A stretch of 64,000 bases of DNA from Malachius bipustulatus (lineage: Eukaryota; Arthropoda; Insecta; Coleoptera; Melyridae), in the NCBI GenBank assembly GCA_910589415.1, contig OU342631.1, positions 6,076,001 to 6,140,000 on the forward strand, given 5' to 3'. The notes under the pieces were generated by a model, which did no database searches, was not told where the DNA came from, and was given only the letters and a program-made list of their open reading frames with translations. The translations under genes were made by a program, and so were the position numbers. Positions 31,404-43,911 of this stretch are shown one piece after another (position 1 is the stretch's first letter; each line of letters opens with the position of its first letter).

Positions 31404-32172
31404 CAGGGTGTTCCTAAATACCAGGTACATACGAAAGGAGGTAATTTTTTGGCTTATTTGATGCCTAAAAGTTCATATAAACATAGGCTTGCAACCGCTT
31501 AGTTACCGATCTACAGGGTGTTGAAATTAGAAGATTCTTTTTTTCTTTAATAGGTCCTTGAGGTTAGTCAAACTATAGTTAAATAGTTAGTCCCAAGGTT
31601 CATCCCAACTTTGATTTTTAACAGTTAGTGTCGACTAAGCTGTCAAAATTAATGAAATAAGAAATTATCAAAAATAGCCAGAACCAGTTTTACTATTTTG
31701 AAAATTTGAATTTCGTCTGAACTCTGAACAAATCAGAGGACATTGTTTATTTTTTTCTCGATAACGATTACAAATTCAAAAAAACTATAGAAGACCAACA
31801 AGTTTTTAAATAAGTCAGAAAATTCACATTGCATTTTAAAATCTACCAGCGGCGCATCGCAAAAAACTTCAGGGGGAGTAGCGGGGGCGAAATGGAAGAA
31901 ATCCAGGGAAAAAATATCTCTGTAGATTCTCACAACCATTTGTCATGCCCAATGATGCAAGCCATGCAGCGTAACCTTTATTCCAAATTTGAGGTAAATG
32001 TCTCAAAAATTATGGGAGCTATAAAGAAAAAAACTATTTTATTTTTTAATATCAACATCCTGTAGATCGGTAACGCAACGGTTGCGGACATATGTTTGTA
32101 TGAACTTTTAGGCATAAAATAAGCCAAAAAACTACCTCCTTTTGCATGTACCTGGTATTTAGGAACACGCGG
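31404..32172. mobile_element. 769-bp palindromic CAGGGTGTTCC element
   Basis: The ends CAGGGTGTTCCTAAATACCA and its near complement TGGTATTTAGGAACACGCGG are flanked by TA. Inverted blocks continue through TTTTTTGGCTTATTT, AAAAGTTCATA and a TACCGATCTACAGGGTGTTG / CAACATCCTGTAGATCGGTA pair. That internal pair is a second CAGG-type terminus about 110 bp inside each end. Frames 31829-32065 and 31978-32370 come from the repeat. Non-coding. Confidence 0.85.
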
Positions 32173-33930
32173 TATAGAGGTGACACTTGTCAGTGTGGTT
32201 TTCTTCAGTAAGATGATCATATTATTGTTAATTTTTAATGCTTGCAGATAACTGATATCTGATATGAACAGATAACCAAATATCTGAAAGCTTATCTTAA
32301 TTACAAAATCCGCTCTCTCATCATGGTTGTCCTTTAAGAAGGAACTGATTATCTGATAAATTAGCTGCAAGAACCACGGACACTCTACTACCGTTTCTTT
32401 ACGCTATTGATATCTTTGTTGTCGAGTCTGATTAAACTTACTGAGCATTATAGGTACTTTTGTATAAAGCTTTATAAAGCAGTAAAAGAAACTATGTAGA
32501 AAAGAAAAGCAGCCATTCTTTCAACCCGTTTTTAAACCAAATTGAGTGGTGGTACGCAAAATTTTCAGAAATATTTTGCCTCGTAAAGCTAATTAGCTAG
32601 CCGCTATTGTTACTACAGCGTTTTGGTTTTACTTTTCTGAGTATACATCGTCAGTTCGCTGAGACTTCAAGAGAATTGCTTTGTTATCAATGTCGATCAG
32701 TTCAACAGTTTCATGTTTACAAAGGTCGGTTGTTTAGCCAGGCCTTTCTTAATTATTATTGTCTTAGGGTTACTCTCACATGCTCCTTGCGAAATTCTGG
32801 ACACCGACGTTTTAATCGATATTTTCGTATACTGTGCGATCGTTTTTGAAGAATTCCATGAAACTTTTGTTTACATTAACTTCTCGATGGTTCGGTTTCG
32901 GATGGGTTTCGTTGGCACCAGCATTTTTTTTAAGGTTATTCAAACTGTGCGTGGTAATTTCAATGTTTTTTTTTTTATTGACGTTTTTCGACACTGATTC
33001 ATCACACTTTATTTATTAATTCGTTGATTTTTTCCTATTTTCCTGATTAGTATAACGTCTTGTAAGGTCTGTGCATATTGCTGGGATCGATTATTAATGT
33101 CTTCTTTGTTTTGTAACATAATTCAGTAACATTGCTGTTGCAACAAATTGTAGAGTGTATTTCTCCGAGCAATTGATGAAGACCTCATTGCCCATCAGAC
33201 ATTTCGAACGAAACTCAATGTTTATTTTTGAGTCTTTTTGGATTTATTGCGCTCCAAAACTACCTTCCATAACCATTGAAGGACACCTCATTGGGCATCA
33301 GAACTTGGCAAAGAATTCGTTTTGAACCTTTTCGGATCTAATGTGATTCAAGAATACCATAAACAAAAATCCATATACCGTCAGATGAGTCATAAAGAAA
33401 GGTCACCGAGAAAATATCTCAGATCGCCGTACAACAGCCTAAGTAAAGGCGATTTTTTGTGGGAAAGCTGTCATAAAAGTCGTTGAAAAATAATTTTGAG
33501 CTTCTTAAATGACCCAAAAACGCAATGGTTGGATATAAAAATAGAAATATCTCATGACGTGAACTTTTAATTGTTTTTCTGTTGTCACCACTGTAATAAG
33601 CGACAAGAATTCTTCATTTTTGATAATTGAACCGACTGCATAGCTCCAATAATAACGAAGTCACCAACGGTGAACCGAAAAAGAATAGCAAATAGCCGAC
33701 TTTCATCACCCTGTATATATATTCACTTCACGCCCATAGAGACTTTTGATCGCCATAAACATATTTTAATTGCAGCAATTTTAACTGAGGGATTATTCCC
33801 ATTTGATCCGTGCGGGGTCCAAACTCTGAAAATTCATTAAGTCAACTTTGCTGGCAGATATCTACAGTTAGGTGACAGTTATCCAGTTGCGGTTTTCAAC
33901 GACACCTTCAGAATTAAATTCTCTCAGTGC
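32173..33930. other. Unannotated region
   Basis: No gene was identified. Overlapping short frames at 32607-33019 on both strands are of low quality. An isolated right transposon end (CATCACCCTGTATA) lies at about 33707 with no partner found. Confidence 0.35.
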
Positions 33931-34669
33931 GCAGGACTACAGGATGTGATAGCTCGTTCAAAAATATGAAAAAAAGTTCCCATTAACTTGGGTCTCCAAA
34001 CGAACCGTTTTCGAGATACGGCTGTCAAGAAAAAAATTATTTTCAGTTTTTTGACGATATCTCAGGATCTGTTTGAGATACAGAATCCAGCTTTTGCACA
34101 TATCTTGTCTTAAATATATCTACGTTAAGAGGGTAAATAAAATTTTAAAAAATATGTGGCAGTGAAACAAATCATAAAAAAAAATATCAAAAACAAGTGA
34201 TGTTTTTGTTAGCGCAACAAATCATGTTACCATTTTTATGTTTTATCAAAAAATGCTTTTTTTTCTCGAAAACAGTTCACGTTAGAGTATCTGACAAATT
34301 TTTTTGTGTAGAAAACATTTACAGTTTTAAATGTGCTCCCACAATCCCAATTTTTGCAGTGTCGTAGCAATTAGGGGCAAAAAAATTTCAAGCAACCCCA
34401 AAATCTCCGCCACTGCCGTATGAAATAATTTAATCAGAGCTCAAAAAGTAAATAATATTACTGATAAGATGTTTACAAAAATTCAGTTTTATAGGTATCT
34501 GAAAGGGTTCTTGAGAAATCGTAAAAAAAAACTGAAAAAAAAAAAATTATCTGGAAAATTTTCGGATCCGCGTTAATAGGAAAATAGTCACGTTATTCGG
34601 AACTTTTTTCATATTTTTGAACGAGCTATCACATCCTGAAATCCTGCGTACATATTATGAATCAACCTG
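33931..34669. mobile_element. Family G palindromic element, copy 2
   Basis: The left TIR GCGCAGGACTACAGGATGTG, then ATAGCTCGTTCAAAAATATG, is mirrored by CATATTTTTGAACGAGCTAT, CACATCCTGAAATCCTGCG and the terminus TATTATGAATCAACCTG before TA. The interior is colinear with 3482-4248 (AGATACAGAATCCAGCTTTT, AAAATCTCCGCCACTGCCGT). The outermost left terminus is missing. Non-coding. Confidence 0.8.
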
Positions 34670-36522
34670 TATACATATAATAAGAAATGTACGCATTTTA
34701 ATGTTTTTTTTAAATCGCGATATTTCCTTACATGTCAGACGCGGCCCTCTAGCCGTTGCGGTGGTAACAAAATGAAAAATTCGTAAGATGCAATCAATAG
34801 AAGAAGGAAAACTCTTTGTAACGAGACTAATCCTGTTAAGTTCCGTCGAGGTTAACCGGAATAATCGACATTTGAATTACCAAAGTTTTGACGTTCGTCC
34901 ACCACTTTATAAGACGAAAAAATCGAGGTTATTTAAGCATTAGACTCATAATGATATTTTGAATATGCCCTAATTTTTACTAATAATGAAAAAATAAGAA
35001 AAAAAAAATTATTTGGTCATGACTGTTATGCCCCCTAGAAGCTCAAAACCATTTTCCAACGATTTCTTAAGGCCATTCGCTAAAAATAATTTTACCTGAG
35101 GCTGTACGACGCTTCGTTTCTGAGATATTCCCGGTTTACACATAATTTTTTATCCTACACAATAATAATAATTTTTTTTTTTTTTTTGAAAAAAATTTGT
35201 TTTGAAAGAAAATTTATTGAATACCACCTACATATGTTTGCTTAATACATTACTATCAGTAAGCGTAGATTAGTTAAATTACAATCAGTTATTTATTTAT
35301 GGATAACATTAATAGTGAACGTTGGATTTTGAATATTACAATAAATTATTGAACGAAATTCCTTGTTTGGATAAATTTGACATCAGTACCTCACTATTAG
35401 TATTAGTAGTCGAAGTTGTTTCCCCTAAGTCTAATTTATTTTCTGTTATTTGTGTATTTGTAGATTCAATCGGTGTAATAGCGCTAACAGAAGACTGTGC
35501 CAAATTGGTGTTGAAAATTTTTCAATATGCTGGGTTTTGCTGGTCTATTGACATTGACAGATTGACATACAGCTAGCTTGCTTGCTATTGGTTCCCTCTG
35601 GAAATAGCAAGTTTCAATTGCAATTGGGTGGCCCTCTAGCGTGAAAATATAAAAATAATTTTACCGCCTAGGCAGGAAAAGTGGCACTTTCTCCGGGGGC
35701 ATGCAGTCGAGAAAGTTCAATTTTCTTATGGGGTAGGATAAAAAGTTTTTTACAAAATGCATTTTCTTCGTTAGCCAGCGGTAATTTAAAAAATCCTAAA
35801 TCAGGTCGATTTTGTTTTGAACGGCATCTGTTATCTGTCAACATAAAAATAAATTTTCGATTGCACCTATTTTTGAACTGACCCGTCATTACATTCAACG
35901 AGACTTTTGTGCCAGAAGTAGATCTCCTCTTCTCCCTGAATACCTTAATAAAATGGTTTTCCGACGACCAACTGCGAAAATGACAAATATCGCACTACTA
36001 AGATACTTCTAAAACTGCAAATATCATTCTCGAGTTGAAAAGTAAAATATAACACGAGGGTGATAGGTATAAAGTATAAATGTCATAGGTTTTAGGTCTG
36101 GCAGTTTTTTTATGGAACTTTAAATACTTAAACTACATATTTATACGGGTTTTTATGTAATAAGTTAAATGATGTAGACCCAAAACTTAATTTAATTAAA
36201 AAACAAAAATATTAATTTCAATTAAAGCACATATTCATATTGGCGCTCATCTTATTGTTATATTCTCGATATACAAAATGTACAAATACATATTAAAGAG
36301 AAATCTCTCTATTTGTTGCAAACTCCATTATACAATTAAAATTGTAGTTACCTAATAATAATAATAATTTGACCTACTTTCAATTTCTACAATTCTAAAT
36401 TGTTGTTATTTTAGGTTTTTCTAATTCAATCATTAGTTTTCTTTGTACAGTTTTCAAAATAAATATAAAAAAAAAATTTAAATGTGCATTAATCTGATTA
36501 ATCTGTGATCGTAGGAAAAATA
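34670..36522. other. Unannotated region
   Basis: An 84-codon plus frame (35322-35576) is acidic near its start and hydrophobic later, and is not recognised. GGCCCTCTAG occurs at about 34745 and 35632, and TTTTTATCCTAC at about 35146 is mirrored by GTAGGATAAAAA at about 35734, a weak hint of an old repeat pair. No boundaries could be set. Confidence 0.3.
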
Positions 36523-36653
36523 GAGTACATTACTTGTGTGGAAAGTGTAATTTCACACTCGTGGGATTGTGGTACTCGGCTGCCGCCTCGTACGATACCA
36601 ATCTCCCACTCGTATGAAATGGACCACTTTCCACACTAGTAACGTAATATACT
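36522..36653. mobile_element. 132-bp foldback MITE
   Basis: The arms AGAGTACATTACTTGTGTGG and the complement of CCACACTAGTAACGTAATAT continue through AAAGTG-AATTTCACACTCG and CGAGTG-GA blocks around a GC-rich loop (CGGCTGCCGCCTCG). An AGTATATTACGTTACTAG-like terminus is seen on both strands. Non-coding; superfamily unknown. Confidence 0.7.
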
Positions 36654-36955
36654 ATTCGCATACTAGGGGTCTTATTATTGCTTACCTTTTCGTTAGTTGT
36701 TTACCTAATCGGTAAAATATGACTTCAAAACCCATGTTTTGAGCTGTTCAAATGTTTCAAACCCATCTGAGCGAAAATAATTTTTTTCGTGAAGCATTCG
36801 TTCCATTTAAGCACGTGCTTTCCGGAATGGTTACAATATGACTCAAAGAAACAAATTCATACAATAAAAAACTATATCAATTACAGCTATCTCTGTCTTC
36901 ACCATACCATTTGGTGTTGTGTTCGTTCAGAAAAATGTTAATATGATTCATTTAA
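36654..36955. other. Unannotated stretch
   Basis: Nothing recognised. Confidence 0.3.
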
Positions 36956-37030
36956 TAATATGGTTCCAACAAGATGGAGCTCCTCCTCATCTTCGTGTTA
37001 TCGTTAGGCTATTCTTGAAAACCTGTTTCA
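36956..37030 (+). pseudogene. Isolated mariner/IS630 transposase motif
   Basis: Plus-strand reading gives WFQQDGAPPHLRVIVRLFLK. W-FQQDGAPPH is the block with the second catalytic Asp of insect mariner-like transposases, and V-R-FL follows as expected. Homology fades within a few codons downstream (TCFIQKCNES), where FP-RWIGR would be expected. No TIRs were matched to it, though a palindromic element starts 200 bp downstream at 37232. Confidence 0.6.
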
Positions 37031-37231
37031 TACAGAAATGTAACGAATCGATCGTAATATTTCACGGCCCTGAAAAATAATTTTTGCTGTTTTTTTTGTT
37101 TTGGCAGGTTCCGTTTTTTTTTTTTTTTTAATAAAATCGACCTTTGTCGGAATTTTGAAAATAAACACTCGCTATTAAATCCATGAATTTTCTTCAAAAC
37201 TTTGAAAGTTTTGAAGCATACGGTACTTATA

Positions 37232-38003
37232 CGGGATGGAGCAAACTTCGGCACCATCTCGTTATTTCCGGAAGGGAGGGTTTTCGGGAAAAAAGTTTCA
37301 GACGAAAGTTGTATTGTTCAATGAGCTAATTTCTTTGAATAGAAGACAACAGTCGACTCACCTCCTCGCAGGCGTTGATTTTAATTTTTCTCTGGAATTA
37401 TGATTCTCCGAGGAAAAATAAGAAACTTTTGTTGGATTATTTTTCCCCTGAAGTGATCCTGACTTGTCAGACGAGCGTTTCAAAAGTTCTTGACAGGCGA
37501 TATCATTCATTCCAAATATCTCAGCCTGGCATGCTCATTAGATTCCCAGTCCCAGTTTACAAGCCAATTTGTGACTGTTTCGATTTCCGCTATCTAGACG
37601 TCTTGATACATTTTGAAATCAATGATATTTCCTGTCAATATTTTGAAACGGTCGTGAGATGTGACTCCATTTAAAAAAAAACTCAATTGGTAAAGTGACG
37701 TCTTACGCAGTTATGTCTGAAATGAACCTCAAATAGGTATGGTAACTTTTGTTAAAAAAAATTTTCAAAAAAAAAAATACTTTATTGGTCGTTACGTCCA
37801 TTTGCGGGATCAGCGACGAATTCGTGAGACAAAATAGAGGTTGCTATTTTAAATGTTTGAGACATCCCCAACTCCTGCAACGGGGAGTTGTTTACTGTTC
37901 AAAGAGTTTAGTTCATTGAAGAAACAACTTTCCTCTGAAACTTTTTTCCAGAAAACCTACCATTCCGGATATAACAGGATGGTGAGACATTTGTTTCACC
38001 CCG
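37232..38003. mobile_element. 772-bp palindromic CGGGGTG-type element
   Basis: The left end CGGGATGGAGCAAACTTCGG and the complement of the right end, CGGGGTGAAACAAATGTCTC, are flanked by TA. Inverted blocks include TTTTCGGGAAAAAAGTTTCA against TGAAACTTTTTTCCAGAAAA and GAAAGTTGTATTGTTCAATG against CATTGAAGAAACAACTTTC. The ends differ from CAGGGTG only in the first bases, so it probably belongs to the same broad group. A 99-codon frame inside (37375-37674) is unrecognised. Confidence 0.8.
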
Positions 38004-40177
38004 TACAAGTATGTAAAGTCGATTAATAGTGGATATTATACAATCAATGGAAGATTAGAAGACGGTTACCATCACTTAAAATTAGGTGAACTGGACCAAC
38101 AGTCATTTAAAAAGTATTTCCTATATTTTTTCCTGAAACGTTTAGTCTTACTACCTGCGTTTTCAAAAAAAATTTGTACATTAATATAAAAAGAATATTA
38201 TACTCCTTTAAAATTTAATCGTCTTCTATAGATCTTCCATGCACGACAAGGTACGTTCAGAAGTAAAGACGTCGATAATTACAGCTCCTTAAGGCGCTTT
38301 ATTTGAAACAGAGCGTACGTATAGCAAAATGGCAAACCGTTATCTTCCCTGTAATAGGATATCTATTCAATAGGGTAGATGTATCTGTTCTTAGTCCTTC
38401 CAGGTAAATTCATGTACCTGTAAAACCATCAATAGACCTGGTTTACTTGGTTTGTTTTACTGGACTAGAAGTGGAGGTGCTTACGCCTTTGATCGATCTT
38501 TTTGAAGGATACTTTGTCTGGCTGATACAGCATTCCATTCCCCCCAACCTCACCTCTTTCAGTCTTCTACTCATTACGCGACAATCAACATAGGTATTCT
38601 TATTCTAGTAGGTATTAAACGTCTTATAAGGCAGTTTAAGTTTAATCCGAAATGAAAAAATTACATTAATTTTTAAGCAAAATTCATTGTTGTATAAGAA
38701 GTGTACTCAATTATTTCTTTGGCATAACTTGTTCAATTCTGATCACTATTCAAACTACCCGATGATTATTATCATAATAATTCTTATCTGAGGCTGCGAC
38801 GCATTCCGATTCTTGAACTTTAACAAACTGACCAGCTATTAGAATTTCGCAAGCTTTTAATTAGTTTTCAGAATGATACCCGTCCACCAAGCCAGAGATA
38901 AGTAAAAAGCAGATTCCTTGGGGACCGCCCTCACTCAGAGTCGCTCCAATTTCAAATTGCTGCCCTGCTGACAGCTTCGTTTCCCATCTCTGCTAGCTAT
39001 CGACCTCCCACCTGCTCTAGATCGTCTGGCTTACAGCTCAGTTAAAATCAGATCTGATTTGCTTTATCAATGATGCAAAGAACGATAAAGGGCTAATCCC
39101 CGGAATGAAGTAAATTTGCCACTCCGTTCGCCACAGTTAGACGGTAAGATGATTATTTGGTCTGTGTTTCTGAGGTTGAAGACTTGCTGTCTAATGAAAA
39201 GTCTGCACAAATAATTTGTATTAAGTCCTTTTTTGATCTAGAAGATATTCACTGGCTTGCTGTTACTCTTATAAACATAAATATTTCTCTACATCTTCGG
39301 ACCGATAAAATAATTGTTTTAAAAAATTCCACCAGGCCTTACGAGCTAATTTTGGAATAAATTATACATTCGGCTCAGTGCGGCTTTGCTTGGAAGGGGG
39401 AGGCAGAGATATCCCCGGGCTGAACAAACCGGGGGGGGGGGGGGGAGAAGCCGGGTAATCCTGTCTGCTGCAGTGTTGCCTTTTCGTTCGCAATAGCTTC
39501 ATAAAAATTTCAATTTGTTTATTTTTTTATTACTTGCATAATATTTATACTCGGTACTTATTAGGTATAACATGGGCATTCCTTTTTCTGATGTTATCAG
39601 GCTGGGCATTATTAAATAGCCTAGCAAATGTAAATAGGTAAATAATTGCACTCCTCACAATTACAATGCTGCGTGGGTTTTTTTTAACTTTTTTTTATGT
39701 CAGTAACCTTTGAACTGCTGGGAAATCGCCTAAAGTTGAAAACTGAAAAAAATAGCATGCGAAGATCATCCCGGGAGGCCTAAGAATATTAAAGAAGTTG
39801 AGCTCTTGACTTTTTCGCTTCATATTTCGATAAATTCATAAAAGCGGGTTTTTTTACCTACATATTATTTTGTAAGACTCCTTGATAAATCATTCAATAA
39901 AGAAGGTGTAGGTACTGAAAAGTTTCTCGGCGACTTACTCTGTAGATATAGAGAGAAATCTTAGTACCTAGCTCAAAATTGTGGTAAATAAAAGTAAATA
40001 AAATGAGTTGTTAGGTAGGTACCATGATAACGAAAATTTTCATTAAAGAGGTTTATACAATATATAAAGTGCTACATCTTGATATTGTTAACCTTTAAAA
40101 CCACATATATATTGTGAAAGGGAAGAAGACACATTATTAACCACATCAGAAGCTTTATTTCGCGAACAGTTACTCAC
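38004..40177. other. Unannotated region with G-run
   Basis: It contains a run of about 16 G (39430-39445) followed by GAGAAGCC, and an AT-rich background. A 67-codon plus frame at 39157 is unrecognised. GTTAGGTAGGTACC at about 40009 is another TACC/GGTA instance. Confidence 0.35.
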
Positions 40178-40400
40178 CTAATAAGGAAGAAGTGACTAGA
40201 AATCTTTCATTGCATTTTTCAATCATATCCGATGATAATTCAAAAAAAATTCCACGAAGGTACCCCGGAGAAAAAGCTTTTAAGGCGTGTTTGATTTTAT
40301 TACCGTTACTAATGACCTCTAGAAACCCCCGGAGCCAGTAATTTTGCTGGTAGCCATGAGGCCGTAATATTCGACAGAAACCAAATTTTTTTTTGTCCAT
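40178..40400 (-). CDS. Candidate host exon on the minus strand
   Basis: On the minus strand a start codon at 40400 (context TAAATGG) opens 74 codons of balanced composition, ending ...LVTSSLLG at a consensus 5' splice site TAG followed by GTGAGTAA (donor at 40177). The peptide has FGFCRILRPHGYQQNYWL, RGFLEVISNGNKIKHAL and SSDMIEKCNERF segments and does not look like repeat translation. I do not recognise a family. No strong acceptor lies immediately upstream, so it would be a first exon, or the true exon may begin inside the frame. Chance ORF plus chance donor remains possible. Confidence 0.35.
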
Positions 40401-40987
40401 TTAGCAATTATCTATATTTTTTTTAGATGAGGAATGGAACACCGACGGAAAATCTCTTCGCGGAGTCTCTGGAAATGATAGTGGTAAGTAAATTTGAGAA
40501 AAAAAGTATCGATTCTTGATTTTAGTCCTTAATAAGCAATTTTTATACTGATAAAATTTTAAGGTGAAATGTTTTTTACGGCCGACCGAATATAAAGTTT
40601 AAAACAGAATAAAAAGTTTTATAAATATCTTTCTCAGTCGATATCTGGGCGTAAAAAGGCATCGTCGTTAACTTTGTACCAATAAAAGTACGTTTTATTT
40701 GTAGTCCGGCAATGGAATTAGATACACATAACGAGCAGCCGGAATAATAATAATTAGCGTGGAAATGTTATTTTTAATGACTTTTTAACACCTTTTTCCA
40801 GCCTTTCAGAGCGTAAAGCTTTTGCTAATGGTGAAGAGGGAGATAAAATAAACTTTGAAACATTTTATTTTTCTAACATTTTAAAAATATGTATTACATG
40901 TTCAACTTTCTTCATTTAGCTTTAAGTAACAGACATCTTTTTTATTCCTCACATTATTTGGATTTTGAGAAGTAGGTAGCAGAGAGA
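40401..40987. other. Unannotated stretch
   Basis: No coding or paired repeats recognised. Confidence 0.35.
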
Positions 40988-41643
40988 CAGGGTCGGTTAA
41001 ATAAAATAAAAGCTGACATATTTAATTCCAGATCATGTCATTTGGTATAAGGAAATTAGGAAAACTAAAATTATATAACCTTCAAAAGAAAATTAAATGA
41101 ATAAAAACGAATAAAATTACAATTATTAATTACAAACTTAAAATTACAAAAAAAAAATTACAACATCATCTCTTGTCTTCAAAAGAAAAGTTACCAAAAT
41201 TTTATTAAAAATTTATTTTTTAACCTAATGACGTCATCATCGCTTGCCTTATGATTTTTAATTTTTCTATAACAACGTTAAAAAAAATTTTCTCAAGAAA
41301 AGACGAATAAAATTTTAAAACATTTTTTTTAAATTGCGATAGAATTTTAAGGTACCTCGAAAAGGATTTTGAAAACGCTAGAATCTAGTTTATGCTTTGA
41401 AATTTGTTAAATTTCAAACACACATAGCTCATAATGACTTATGTGAATTTCCAAAAAATAATTCATTGAAGTATTTTCGATAATAAAAAAAAGATGTAGG
41501 TATAGGTAAATGAGATCTCTCGCTTTTTCAATTTTTTCAACATATTTCATCAACGGCTTGAAGTTAGCCTAAACTTTGTTTCAGATTCTTACTAGGTACC
41601 TAACTATAAATAATGCAACTTTTTACTAATTTAACCGGCCCTG
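40988..41643. mobile_element. Family B element, copy 3 (asymmetric)
   Basis: Left end CAGGGTCGGTTAAATAAA (after GA, a decayed TA) and right end TTTAACCGGCCCTG before TA. The right half is colinear with 5921-6854 (TAGAATCTAG, ACTTATGTGAATTTCCAAAA, ATTTTTTCAACATATTTCAT), but most of the left arm is lost or diverged. Non-coding. Confidence 0.7.
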
Positions 41644-41699
41644 TATGTGAGAAAGATAAAGAACATGTTCTGCTTTACAAAGTTCTATAATAGTAATAG

Positions 41700-41852
41700 T
41701 AGTATATAATCTTCAATGAGCGGAGAATGATGGGTTGTACTATTCCCGACAAAGAAACTTTAGAAAAACTGGAAGGTAATAAAATGTTGGATGGAAAATA
41801 CTTAGTTATTCTCCGCGAGAAGAAGACCCTACTTTCTCTACTACAGCTCTAA
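41700..41852 (+). repeat. Dispersed repeat R, copy 2, with 41-codon ORF
   Basis: Related to 1490-1640. The ATGATGG start pair (41727) opens a 41-codon frame ending TAA at 41852; the peptide has MMGCTIPDKETLEKLEG near its start and ILREKKTLLSLLQL at its end. The tail corresponds to the PREYKPLFSLRL part of copy 1. A shared start pair and tail in two separate copies could mean a once-coding element, but two copies are too few to prove selection. Confidence 0.45.
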
Positions 41853-42604
41853 TATAGGCGCGCGCAATGATGCTAGTGCGCTTAAAACTTCCCTAAGTCG
41901 AATATAGGTATGCCTTTCCGAGGTGTCTTTCAGAGATGTCTCCCAACAAATAACAATTTTTCACAAACTTATAGGTCCTTATGGGACATTATTTTATGTC
42001 GATAGATTAATCAATTATCTACTTCTAATAATGATAGTAAATATTGTCGTGCATGTGTTCTATTATGATGCCTAGCAATACATTTTAGAATTTTTTCAAA
42101 TTTATCAAAGTTTCGGAATTAAGTGTAGTGCTAACTAGTGCTAATTTTTTAGCATAAAGTTAAAAGTAATATGTAACTGGTATTATTATACAGCACACAA
42201 TTCAAAGATAGATATACTCCTTGCAGAGTTTCAGGTCGATATCATAGCGATAACAACTGAGATAGGGACAGAGAAATTAAAATATGGTTAATTCATTCTC
42301 ATGAATCATGATTTTTTTATTTTTCTACTCTTATTGAATAATATTCCAATTATTAGAGCTGTTTGGAGGAATTGTGAAGGTTGTTATTCGTAGGTATTGA
42401 ATTATAGTTCATAATACGCGCTCGTGGACCAATCAAAAGCTGTAAATTTCATAAACAGAGCAAAACTGTGAATAGAAACGATAACTGACATTTCTCAGAA
42501 TCCACGCGTGCGCAGGCGGTACTCGGTACTGGAAGTTGTTCCAAGCAGTAAAATAAATAAAAAAACATATTGATTATATTTTTTTTATATAAAGGAGTAG
42601 AAAA
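41853..42604. other. Unannotated stretch
   Basis: GGCGCGCGCAATGATGCTAGTGCGC at about 41857 weakly recalls the TIR of the MITE at 47-278, but no element boundaries are visible. No gene. Confidence 0.3.
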
Positions 42605-42700
42605 AGCATAGTATTAAATTCGCGATTACGGCCATTATTCACTTGATGATGACAATTTCGTGAATAATGGCTTCATAAATCACTCATAAAATAATATGCT
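42605..42700. repeat. Small inverted-repeat element with strong central hairpin
   Basis: GCCATTATTCAC (42631-42642) pairs with GTGAATAATGGC (42660-42671) around a 17-base loop. Outside it AGCATAGTATT pairs weakly with an AATATGCT-type end. It could be a tiny MITE or a structured RNA segment; non-coding. Confidence 0.5.
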
Positions 42701-42959
42701 ATTTTCTCTTATTTCGCAATTCCGAATAAAGTGGCAAATTCGAGATTCATAATATGTAGGAACATTTTATATACAAGATGCAATTTTGTGTGTACCCTTT
42801 AGGTAATCCCCTCCCCCCCCCCATTGATCCCTCGGATGCAGCGACTTTCTGAATCAAAATAGCTATAATTGGCTCATACGCGTGATGCTTGCTTTATTAC
42901 TTTACATGCTGAACTGTCGTTAAGCGAATAAAACGTGCATCATCCTGCTAATTTCAGTA

Positions 42960-43740
42960 GGGATAAGGCTCAAGTTGAGCCTTGTGAAAGATATCCAAAA
43001 GGAGTGGTCTGGTGTTGCATTTGAGCAAAACTGGTTGAGCTGTGCCAAAATGGCGGCCTTTTGAATTTTAGGGAAATGAATTTTAGGAAAAAGGGCTAGT
43101 TTTGAACCTCTGTATAAGCAAAAAAGAAAAAAAAAATCCTACAAATTAACAAGATTGGAAGAAAATTATTTGAAATTTGAGTTAATGCAATCAATTTACA
43201 TTGTATAAATGGCATAGAGATTCGAATTATTTATTTTACATGATATGTTAATTTCTCAAAAATTTTAAATTTGCGGTTTTCAAAACTCCCCTTTCATTTT
43301 TTTCGAATTTATTAAAGGTAGTGTAAAAACCAGCATTTTTAAGTAAAGTTAGCCCGTGGCACAGGAAAGGGGACAAAATTGTTAAATTTTGCCAAACATT
43401 TTTGTTTTGTTAAATTAAAAAGTCCATTTTATGGCACGTTTTCAAACGAAATTAAATGAAATTTTCACAGTACTATTACGCTAATATATGACCTGACTTT
43501 ATCGACTATTTAAAAATTTTTTCAAGTTATTTTTCGGAGGTGGTCACAAGGTAATGTTAACTTGACCGTCAAGTTAGCATTTTCAAGGGTTCTTTTTAAG
43601 AAATGAAGCGGACAAATTTTTTGTTTTCACTCTAAATTCACGACAAAAAAGCGACAATTAAGGCAAGTGTTGAATATAAAAAAAATCGAATTTTGAGCCA
43701 GAGAGGAAGAAATTCTCCATACGCCAAATGAGATGTCGCT
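42960..43740 (-). repeat. Family H, inverted copy
   Basis: This is the reverse complement, diverged, of parts of 46560-47420: CCAAAATGGCGGCCTTTTGA and CAGTATAAGC-like blocks match the GCCGCTATTTTGAAACGGCT region; TTGTTAAATTTTGCC and GGCACGTTTTCAAACGAAAT match GGCAAAATTTAACAA and ATTTCGTTTGAAAGCGTGCC. The core unit has AGGAGTGGTCTGGTGTTGCA. Non-coding. With 46560-48255 it forms an inverted pair around other elements. Confidence 0.55.
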
Positions 43741-43911
43741 ATCACGTCGATAATTGTTTAGAACTAACAGCTTTTCTCAATTATTATTATGTTTAGGTAC
43801 ATGTTTCATCATAACGTCAGACTTCTCTTCACCGCCTTTTTGATCTAGTCTAGCAACAATATCGTTTTGTTAATTGAAATTTAGTAGGAATTCTTAAATG
43901 AAATACATCTA

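Noticed and set aside
35322..35576. 84-codon frame considered as the N terminus of a transposase
   Set aside because: Acidic start only; no catalytic or DNA-binding motif and no matching TIRs.
39430..39445. Poly-G run as a G-quadruplex or functional site
   Set aside because: A single homopolymer run with no spaced G-tracts; may be polymorphic or a sequencing artefact.
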